Below, in pieces: positions 1-5,226 of a DNA stretch of 10,513 bases; the stretch's first letter is position 1; each line of letters begins with the position of its first letter. This DNA is from Archangiaceae bacterium (GTDB lineage: Bacteria; Myxococcota; Myxococcia; Myxococcales; Myxococcaceae): positions 1-10,513 of the forward strand of contig JAHFDQ010000174.1 of NCBI GenBank assembly GCA_023248915.1. The letters run 5' to 3'. The translations under genes and the position numbers were made by a program. The notes below the pieces were generated by a model. The model had not been told where the DNA came from. It searched no databases and saw only the letters and a list, made by a program, of their open reading frames with translations.

Positions 1-447
1 GCCGGCCACGTCGGGCGCGAGCTGGCCCACCTCGCCGCGCGCGTCGGCTTCCGGGTGACAGTGGTGGACGAACGCCCCAGCCTCTGTTCGCGCGAGCGCT
101 TCCCCGAGGCGGACGACCTGGTGCTGTCCAACCCGGCCGACCTCGCCCGGACGCTGGCGGGGGGCGCGGGGTGCTATTTCTGCATCGCCACGCATGACCA
201 CCCGCTCGACCAGGCCTGCGTCGAGGCGCTCTTGAAGAAGCCCTTCGCCTACCTCGGCGTCATCGGCAGCCGCCGCAAGGCCGAGCGCTTCCGCATGCGC
301 CTCGAGGCCGCCGGCTTCACCTCGGAAGAACGCGCCCGGCTGCGCAGCCCGATGGGAGTGGCGATTGAGGCGGTGACGCCGGCGGAGATAGCCGTGTCCA
401 TCGTGGGCGAGCTCATCGACGTCCGGCGCAAAGGGACCTCGGCCTAG
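1..447 (+). CDS. xdhC: XdhC-family protein, C-terminal part (5' end off window)
   Basis: Only the last 148 residues are visible; the reading frame is open from base 1 and ends at a TAG. They form the C-terminal Rossmann-like domain of the XdhC/CoxF family, which helps insert or sulfurate the molybdenum cofactor of xanthine dehydrogenase-type enzymes in the cytoplasm. Visible family marks: the glycine-rich AGHVGREL at the left edge (a G just outside would complete GAGHVGR), TVVDERP ending the second strand, ATHDHPLD at about 63-70, LGVIGSRRK at about 85-93, SPMGVAIEA at 116-124 and TPAEIAVSIVGELI at 126-139. Order and spacing match the family. The usual GLDIGA is GVAIEA here, so this may be a divergent paralogue, not the true partner of a xanthine dehydrogenase. 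The enzyme it serves would lie to the left, outside the window. The next gene starts 14 bp downstream, so cotranscription is plausible. Confidence 0.85.
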   Translation, partial: AGHVGRELAHLAARVGFRVTVVDERPSLCSRERFPEADDLVLSNPADLARTLAGGAGCYFCIATHDHPLDQACVEALLKKPFAYLGVIGSRRKAERFRMRLEAAGFTSEERARLRSPMGVAIEAVTPAEIAVSIVGELIDVRRKGTSA

Positions 448-461
448 GCCGGCATCCGCGC

Positions 462-1748
462 ATGCGCCCCGCTCCGTCCACGGCATTCCTCGGGCAGCTC
501 GGGCTCCTCTTGCTCGCCGCCTGCCCCGCGCCCGTTCCGGCCCCCCTTCCCGACGCCGAAGTCGAGGACGCCGGGGTGGCCGACCCCGACGCCGGCCCGC
601 CCGACGCGGGCGAACCGGAGGATGCCGGCGTTCCCGACGCGGGCTTCGGGCCGGTGCAGGCAGGCGCCTGGTGCGCGACCCGGGCGCTGGCGGTGTGCGG
701 GCGCGACCTGCGCTGCGGCCGGCTCGACCCGGCGCAGCTCGCCGACTGCGAGGCGCGCAGCCTGGCAACGTGCGACCAGCCGGCCTACTCCCGGGCCGTG
801 GCCGACGGACGGCTGCAGTACTTCGCCGACGCCGGTGGCCTGTGCCTCGACGCCTACAACCTGTGGGCCTGCACCGAGCTGACCGGCGCCCCGGCCGAGT
901 GCGATGGCCTCTTCCAGGGGCTGGTGCCCGCCGACGGCGGCTGCATTCTCCCCGAGGAGTGCCAGGCCGGCAGCTTCTGCCAAGTGTATCTGAATTCCTG
1001 CCCGTACCGCTGCTTCGCCTACGTGGCCGTGGGCGAGACCTGCAACTGGTGGGACCGCCAGTGCGACCCCGCCGCCGCCTCGTGCGAATTCACCGACGCC
1101 GGCGCCTACGGCTGCCTCGCGCGCGCCGGCGTCGGCCTGCCTTGCGTCTATTCCACCGACTGCCGCGCCGACCTCGCCTGCGGTAACGGGTTTTGCGTCA
1201 AGGCACGGTCCGCCGTCGGCGAGGGTTGCAACGAGGCGGGCGGTTACCCGATGTGCGGCCCCGAGGCCTTCTGCCGCACCTTGCCGTCGACCGACGGGGG
1301 CATGGCCGGCACCTGCCAGAAGCGGGTGGGCCTCGGCGGAGCTTGCTCCGGGTACGGTGCCTGCCTGCCGAACCTGCGCTGCACCTCGGCGCTGGCCACC
1401 GGCACCTGCCAGCCGCTCGGCGCCGAGGGAGCCACCTGCACCGGGTACGGCGAGTGCCGAAACGAGCTGTTCTGCTGGCCGCACACGTCCACCTGCACGG
1501 CCTACTTCGCCGACGGCGGCGATTGCACCGCGCAGGGCAGCCAGTACACCTGCGCCTCGGGCTGGTACTGCGACTTCAGCGCGCAGAATGGCGCCTATGT
1601 GTGCACGCGTAAGAAGGCGCTCGGCGAGGAATGCACCTATGATGAGGTGTGCCAGTCAGGGGCGTGCGAGTACGGGACGTTGACGGACGCGGGCTTCGGT
1701 TACGCCTGCACCGAACCGTGCTCGACCCGGGCCGACTGCGGCTTCTAG
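462..1748 (+). CDS. Cysteine-rich repeat lipoprotein 1 (DAG linker, myxobacterial type)
   Basis: A 428-residue predicted lipoprotein of unknown function. A signal peptide ends in a lipobox, LLAAC, with Cys21 as the lipidation site. Residues 31-61 are a low-complexity acidic/proline linker with five DAG triplets. Residues 71-161 hold nine cysteines whose spacing almost matches the next gene product. Eight four-cysteine repeats follow, roughly at 161-184, 194-218, 228-245, 256-285, 295-316, 326-345, 354-381 and 391-416, with the usual pattern C-x5/6-C-x4/5-C-x(4-14)-C. I count 44 cysteines in all, which implies an extracytoplasmic disulfide-bonded protein. Such repeats are commonly labelled Dickkopf-N-like or EB-like in myxobacterial genomes; that is a resemblance, not a function. 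The protein ends abruptly after CSTRADCGF, which looks like the start of a ninth repeat. The ATG at 462 sits directly before the signal peptide; no convincing Shine-Dalgarno sequence is visible, and the upstream gene ends 14 bp away. Confidence 0.86.
   Translation: MRPAPSTAFLGQLGLLLLAACPAPVPAPLPDAEVEDAGVADPDAGPPDAGEPEDAGVPDAGFGPVQAGAWCATRALAVCGRDLRCGRLDPAQLADCEARSLATCDQPAYSRAVADGRLQYFADAGGLCLDAYNLWACTELTGAPAECDGLFQGLVPADGGCILPEECQAGSFCQVYLNSCPYRCFAYVAVGETCNWWDRQCDPAAASCEFTDAGAYGCLARAGVGLPCVYSTDCRADLACGNGFCVKARSAVGEGCNEAGGYPMCGPEAFCRTLPSTDGGMAGTCQKRVGLGGACSGYGACLPNLRCTSALATGTCQPLGAEGATCTGYGECRNELFCWPHTSTCTAYFADGGDCTAQGSQYTCASGWYCDFSAQNGAYVCTRKKALGEECTYDEVCQSGACEYGTLTDAGFGYACTEPCSTRADCGF
552..644 (+). 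repeat. Low-complexity DAG-linker coding repeat
   Basis: This stretch of lipoprotein 1 encodes residues 31-61. It contains five Asp-Ala-Gly triplets at residues 36-38, 43-45, 48-50, 54-56 and 59-61, separated by Pro, Val and Glu. It probably forms a flexible linker between the lipidated Cys21 and the disulfide-rich body. Acidic DAG linkers in this position are frequent in myxobacterial lipoproteins. Codon choice varies between copies (GAC GCC GGC, GAC GCG GGC, GAT GCC GGC), so it is not a recent exact DNA duplication. Confidence 0.75.
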
Positions 1749-1779
1749 GGCGACGGTCGGCCGGACCTCGCGGCGATTG

Positions 1780-3144
1780 ATGCGGACTCGATGGCTGGCC
1801 ATTCTCGGACTCGGCGCGCTGGCGGCAGCCTGCACCGGAGGCCCGCTGGTGCCTCCGGGAGAGAGCGACGCCGCGGATAGCGGGCTCGACGCGGGGCACC
1901 CGAAGGACGGCGGCACCGGAGCCCTGGACGGCGGCCTGGCGCTCGGGTCGGCCTGCTCGGTGTTCGGCGCGCGGCGGTGCGCGTTCTTGCAGCGGTGCAA
2001 CCTCATCGGCGACACCTCCCAGGCGCTCCGCGACTGCCAGTCATATTTCAGCGCCACTTCGTGCCGCAGCTCGCGGTGGCCGGCGCGGGTGGACGCGGGC
2101 ACGCTGCGGTACGACCCGGTCACCGCTCAGGCCTGCGCCGACGCCTACCTCGCACGCGCATGCGCCGACTTCCAGGCCGACCCGGCTGCGTGCGCGCAGT
2201 TTCTGTCGCCCGGCTCGGTGCTGTCCGGGCCCTGCTACGGGCAATTCGCCGAGTGCAAGGACAGCGTCTGCCGCGGCACCGCCTGCCCGCGCACCTGCCT
2301 GCCCCCAGGCGTCTCGGACGAACCCTGCGGCGCCCACGGAGATTGCCGGCAGGACGCCGGGCTCTACTGCCGCTTCGGCGCGGCCACTCCAGGCGTCGGC
2401 AAGTGCACCGCGCTCGGCGCCTTCGGCCAAGGCTGTGGGGTCGACCTGCCGTGCTCGCCCGAGCTGTTCTGCAACAACCTCGGCCAGTGCGAGACGCGAC
2501 GGCACGTCGGCGACGCGTGCATCGAGGGCACCTGCGTCGAGTCGGCCTGGTGCCACTTCTCGCCCCAGGACGGCGGCTTCTGCGAGGACCGCATGGCCGC
2601 CGCCGAGGCCTGCACCGACGATGTGCAGTGCCGGCCCAGCCTCCTTTGCGAGCCCCTGACGGGCGCCTGTGAAGGGGTCGGTCCGGTGGCGGACGGCGGC
2701 GCCTGCTCGGTCCGCCAGAGGTGCGCCCCGTCCAACGTCTGCTTCGGAGCGAGCGTCACCGCGCTGGGCACCTGCCTGGCCGCCTCGGGCGAGGGGGGCA
2801 GTTGCCTGTCGAGCGCCGACTGCCAGGCCCACCTGTCGTGCGCGGCGTTCGACGGAGGCACCCAGCCGTGGTGCGGGACGCGCCAACCAACAGGCGGGCC
2901 CTGCGAGGCGAACCGCGACTGCCAGTTGCTCTCGCGCTGCGTGAACCGCAGTTGCGTCGCCCTGCCGCTGCCGGGCAACCCCTGCGTCGCGGGCCAGTGC
3001 CTGTACGGCGCCTGCGATTCGTCGGCCGACGGAGGCCCGCTGTGCTCGGACGTCGGCGGACCGGGCGCGGCCTGCCTGACCGACCTCGAGTGCGGGTCGA
3101 ACCGCTGCGTGAGTGGGCACTGCCTAGCGGCCTGCGGGCCGTAG
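1780..3144 (+). CDS. Cysteine-rich repeat lipoprotein 2, paralogue of the preceding gene product
   Basis: A 454-residue predicted lipoprotein of unknown function. I chose the ATG at 1780; a TTG lies one codon upstream, but neither has a clear Shine-Dalgarno sequence. The signal peptide ends in LAAAC with Cys18 as the lipidation site. A short Asp/Gly-rich linker (about 28-55, one DAG) leads to a nine-cysteine block at 59-152. Its spacing (8, 6, 13, 9, 24, 9, 10, 14) nearly equals that of lipoprotein 1 (8, 6, 11, 8, 24, 9, 10, 14). After C159, C164, C169 and C173 come nine four-cysteine repeats beginning at C183, C219, C247, C278, C309, C342, C375, C402 and C432. I count 51 cysteines. The pattern predicts a rigid disulfide-stapled rod on the cell surface or in the periplasm. 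It lies 31 bp downstream of its paralogue and is probably cotranscribed; tandem duplication followed by divergence is the simplest origin. A binding or structural role is possible but not shown. Confidence 0.87.
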   Translation: MRTRWLAILGLGALAAACTGGPLVPPGESDAADSGLDAGHPKDGGTGALDGGLALGSACSVFGARRCAFLQRCNLIGDTSQALRDCQSYFSATSCRSSRWPARVDAGTLRYDPVTAQACADAYLARACADFQADPAACAQFLSPGSVLSGPCYGQFAECKDSVCRGTACPRTCLPPGVSDEPCGAHGDCRQDAGLYCRFGAATPGVGKCTALGAFGQGCGVDLPCSPELFCNNLGQCETRRHVGDACIEGTCVESAWCHFSPQDGGFCEDRMAAAEACTDDVQCRPSLLCEPLTGACEGVGPVADGGACSVRQRCAPSNVCFGASVTALGTCLAASGEGGSCLSSADCQAHLSCAAFDGGTQPWCGTRQPTGGPCEANRDCQLLSRCVNRSCVALPLPGNPCVAGQCLYGACDSSADGGPLCSDVGGPGAACLTDLECGSNRCVSGHCLAACGP

Positions 3145-3212
3145 CGGCGCGACAGGGCGCTTCATCATGACGCCGCATTCGCATGATGCCTGCGCTTCGA
3201 CGCCGCCGAGAT

Positions 3213-3303
3213 TGTCACGGATACTGCCAACTTCGAGGGTCGGCTCGACGCGTTCAGAGGGAGACCTCTCGGGCAGGCCTCGAAGTTGGCAGTATCCGTG
3301 ACA
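3213..3303. repeat. Perfect 26-bp inverted repeat between convergent genes (possible bidirectional terminator)
   Basis: The left arm is 3213-3238 and the right arm 3278-3303. They are exact reverse complements over 26 bp; the left arm begins TGTCACGGATACTGCC. The 39-nt loop holds a further 5-bp hairpin (AGAGG 3256-3260 with CCTCT 3265-3269) and an alternative one (TCGAG 3233-3237 with CTCGA 3244-3248). The stem starts 68 bp after the stop of lipoprotein 2 and 53 bp beyond the stop of the convergent dipeptidase gene. That position suits a shared transcription terminator, although there is no T-tract on either side. Arm GC is 14 of 26, clearly lower than the surrounding DNA, which could mean a mobile palindromic element. 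No target-site duplication is visible at the outer edges. The repeat itself is certain; its function is inferred. Confidence 0.9.
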
Positions 3304-3356
3304 TCACCTGGGGGCCGGACTGGCGGCATCGGCGCGTGGGTGATTCACCGCTGGCG

Positions 3357-3959
3357 CTATGGGCGCCCCGCGTCGGCGAAGGGCTCGTCCAGCACCGGGT
3401 AGCTCGCCGCCTGGGCCAGGTCGTAGTGCCACCATTCCATCGGGTTCTTCTTGAAGCCGGCGTCCTCCATCGCCGCGCACAGCGCCTCACGGTGCTGCCG
3501 AGAAGCTCGGGTGCCGCCGTCGAAGGCGTGGTGCGCGGCGGCGCTGAAGGTGTCGAAGGGCGTCGGCATCTCGACCGGCCCGCCGTCCAGCCGCACCAGG
3601 GTGAGGTCGACCGCCGCTCCGCGGTTGTGGTTGGAACCGGTGCGCGGGTCGGCCACGTAGCCGGGCTTCGGAAAAACCTTCCACATCTCCCACTGCACCG
3701 ACAGCGACCGGTAGCAGTCGTACACCTTCAGCGCGAAGCCCTGCCGGCGCAGCGCGGCGGCGGCGCCCGCGAGACGGTCGGCCGCGCTCGCCCGCAACAG
3801 GCAGCGCGCGCTGTCCGGGTAGACCTTCCTGCCGAGGAAGTTGTCCGAGGTGGCGTAGCGCAAGTCCACCGCCAGGCCCGGCACCCGGGCGGTCGCGTCG
3901 ACCAGCGGCTCGGAGTCGGCGCCGAGCGCCACGCACAACAGCAAGCCCAGGGGCCTCAT
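3357..3959 (-). CDS. ddpX: D-alanyl-D-alanine dipeptidase, VanX/DdpX type (peptidase M15D), probably exported
   Basis: A 200-residue zinc dipeptidase that hydrolyses free D-Ala-D-Ala. Key VanX features are in order: RYATSDNFLGRKVY at 34-47 (VanX KYATWDNF), YDCYRS at 80-85 with Arg84 matching the transition-state arginine, SNHNRGAAVDLTL at 109-121 with zinc ligands His111 and Asp118, and MEWWHYD at 174-180 with catalytic Glu175 and zinc ligand His178. Length is close to VanX (about 202). The N-terminus, MRPLGLLLCVALGA, looks like a short secretion signal, possibly cut after Ala14, so the enzyme may act in the periplasm on dipeptide from wall turnover or lysed cells. No in-frame start lies further upstream. 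The start ATG overlaps the queC stop (ATGA), so it is translationally coupled and last in the operon. No vanH, vanA or vanR/S-like genes are nearby, so a glycopeptide-resistance role is not supported here. Confidence 0.93.
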   Translation of the reverse strand: MRPLGLLLCVALGADSEPLVDATARVPGLAVDLRYATSDNFLGRKVYPDSARCLLRASAADRLAGAAAALRRQGFALKVYDCYRSLSVQWEMWKVFPKPGYVADPRTGSNHNRGAAVDLTLVRLDGGPVEMPTPFDTFSAAAHHAFDGGTRASRQHREALCAAMEDAGFKKNPMEWWHYDLAQAASYPVLDEPFADAGRP

Positions 3960-4645
3960 CGCTTCGAAGCGTACCGCGTCGGGTCGGCCACGCCCGCCTG
4001 CTCGAAGCCGCGCCGGCGCAACACGCAGCTGTCGCAGCGCCCGCAGGCGGCGCCGTCCGGGGCCGGGTCATAGCAAGAGTGCGTCATCCCGTAGTCGACT
4101 CCCAGCCTCACGCCTTCGCGGATGATGTCGGCCTTCGTCATCCCCGACAAGGGCGCGTGCACCGTGAAGCGCGCCCCTTCGGCGCCCGCCTTGGTGGCGA
4201 GGTTGGCCATCGCCTCGAACGCGCGGATGAACTCGGGCCGGCAGTCGGGGTAGCCGCTGTAGTCCACGGCGTTGACGCCGATGAACAGGTCGGTGGCGCC
4301 CACCACCTCGGCCAGGCCGAGCGCCAGAGACAGCATCATCGCGTTGCGGGCGGGCACGTAGGTGACGGGCACGCCCTGGCCGAGCGCGGCCTCGTCCCGG
4401 CCCTTCGGGACGTCCAGGTCCGCGGTCAGCGCCGAACCGCCGACGGCCCGCAAGTCCACGGTAACGACGCGGAAGTCGGCCACGCCCATCGCCTTGGCCA
4501 CCGCCCGGGCCCGCTCGAGCTCGACCGCGTGGCGCTGGCCGTAGCTGACCGCCAGGCACACCGGGGCGAAGCCCTGGGCCCGGGCCATCGCGAGGCAAGT
4601 GGTCGAGTCGAGCCCGCCCGAGAGCAGCACCACCGCCTTCTTCAA
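3956..4645 (-). CDS. queC: 7-cyano-7-deazaguanine (preQ0) synthase QueC
   Basis: A 229-residue cytoplasmic enzyme that converts 7-carboxy-7-deazaguanine to preQ0 using ATP and ammonia, a step in queuosine synthesis. The PP-loop SGGLDS is at residues 9-14. The family zinc site is complete: C191, C201, C204 and C207, in SCYDPAPDGAACGRCDSC. Other family marks are SYGQRH, YVPARNAMMLSLAL, GVNAVDYSGYPDCRPEF and HAPLSGMTKADII. I start it at the TTG at 4645: it gives MKKAVVLLSGGLDS, the normal N-terminus and length (family about 220-235), and is preceded by GGAGGG five bases upstream. A longer frame opening at 4747 would add 34 residues that run over the end of the upstream lipoprotein gene and look unlike QueC. 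The start overlaps the upstream stop (TTGA) and the end overlaps the dipeptidase start (ATGA). No other queuosine gene is in the window. All key residues are present, so a QueC-like defence homologue is unlikely. Confidence 0.97.
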   Translation of the reverse strand: MKKAVVLLSGGLDSTTCLAMARAQGFAPVCLAVSYGQRHAVELERARAVAKAMGVADFRVVTVDLRAVGGSALTADLDVPKGRDEAALGQGVPVTYVPARNAMMLSLALGLAEVVGATDLFIGVNAVDYSGYPDCRPEFIRAFEAMANLATKAGAEGARFTVHAPLSGMTKADIIREGVRLGVDYGMTHSCYDPAPDGAACGRCDSCVLRRRGFEQAGVADPTRYASKR

Positions 4646-5226
4646 ATTCGCCCTCCGCTCAAGGTGTAGCGCACGAGGCAGGCCGAACAGGCGCACGCCG
4701 GGGAACCTTCGGGCGCGGCCAGCACTTCGTCCACCAACCTCCCGCACGCCCGCACCGCGTCGAAGCCCTTGGGGCCGCTCGCCGGACCGAACAGGCCAGC
4801 GTCCGCGTCAGGCGCCGGTACTCCGCCGTCGACCGCGTCGCCTGGGCAGGCCCCTTCGAGCGCCTGGCTCTGGCTGCTCGACAGGAGCGCCAGGGTCAGC
4901 GTCTCGACGACGGTGACGTCTCCGCCGCAGCCGCACTCCGAAAAGCGGCGCTCGGCCGTACGCGTCGACGCCACCACCTGGCCGTCGAAGGAGGCCTCGC
5001 TCGATACGCCCCCCAGGGTCAGCCAGGTGCGCGAGGCGTCCTTCTCGCGCGAGTAGGTGGCGTTGAAGGACAGGCCGCCGCGGGGAAGCTCTTCGAGCGC
5101 AGGGCAGCCGTCGTCCGAGAGCTTGCCGTCGAGCGCGAACGTGCCCATCACCTCGTTGCCCGGGTACTTCGGCTCGGGCAGGCAGGACACGGCCGCGAGC
5201 GCGAGCGCCGAGGCCAGGCGCTTCAT
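4642..5226 (-). CDS. Small cysteine-containing lipoprotein of unknown function
   Basis: A 194-residue predicted lipoprotein that I do not recognise. The ATG at 5226 gives a typical signal peptide, MKRLASALALAAVSC, with Cys15 in an AVSC lipobox. The mature part has eight further cysteines: C41, C98 and C100 in ECGCGGD, C127, C161, and C178, C180 and C183 in ACACSAC. These could make four disulfides or, less likely outside the cytoplasm, bind metal. Residues 28-115 look beta-rich, with alternating polar and hydrophobic stretches such as TYSREKDASRTWLTLGG. Residues 128-150 form a Pro/Asp/Ala/Gly linker containing DADAG. The longer open frame running up to 5883 is a shadow of the upstream TPR gene; the true start is shown by the signal peptide and by the ATGA overlap with the TPR stop. 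The 3' end overlaps the queC start (TTGA). A possible role is a surface or periplasmic partner of the upstream TPR protein; that is inference from gene order only. Confidence 0.85.
   Translation of the reverse strand: MKRLASALALAAVSCLPEPKYPGNEVMGTFALDGKLSDDGCPALEELPRGGLSFNATYSREKDASRTWLTLGGVSSEASFDGQVVASTRTAERRFSECGCGGDVTVVETLTLALLSSSQSQALEGACPGDAVDGGVPAPDADAGLFGPASGPKGFDAVRACGRLVDEVLAAPEGSPACACSACLVRYTLSGGRI
4651..4656 (-). promoter_or_regulatory. Shine-Dalgarno sequence deciding the queC TTG start
   Basis: GGAGGG on the minus strand, five bases before the TTG at 4645-4643. It lies inside the last codons of the upstream lipoprotein gene (encoding Ser-Gly-Gly-Arg) and is the strongest ribosome-binding site I noticed in the window. 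It supports the TTG start over longer in-frame alternatives and implies efficient re-initiation when the upstream gene is translated. Confidence 0.85.

Noticed and set aside
1777..1779. TTG one codon upstream of the ATG as the start of lipoprotein 2.
   Set aside because: It adds a single residue, has no better ribosome-binding site, and is immediately followed by an ATG, the more usual start codon.
3163..3188. Small inverted repeat CATCATG (3163-3169) / CATGATG (3182-3188) just after lipoprotein 2, as a possible terminator.
   Set aside because: Only 7 bp, half A/T, with a 12-nt loop and no T-tract. The repeat units are simple (CAT/ATG), so chance is a sufficient explanation.
3213..3303. Central palindrome as an integron attC recombination site.
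   Set aside because: attC sites need RYYYAAC and GTTRRRY core sites at the outer ends and typical bulges. The arms are perfectly paired, no such cores are placed at the ends, and no integrase or cassette array is present.
3183..4073. Long plus-strand open frame of 296 codons covering the intergenic palindrome and antisense to the dipeptidase gene.
   Set aside because: It is a shadow produced by GC-rich codon use. The opposite strand encodes a well-recognised VanX-type enzyme, and the translated frame is Arg/Val/His-rich with no domain signal.
3956..4645. QueC-like protein of an anti-phage system (QatC of Qat, or the QueC-like protein of type IV CBASS).
   Set aside because: The PP-loop and all four zinc cysteines match canonical QueC. 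Neighbours are not QatA/QatB/QatD, a cyclase or CBASS effectors.
3956..4747. Longer queC reading frame starting at 4747, adding 34 residues.
   Set aside because: The extra residues are Arg/Gly-rich, unlike QueC, and lie within the upstream lipoprotein coding region. The TTG at 4645 has a strong Shine-Dalgarno sequence and gives the normal family N-terminus.
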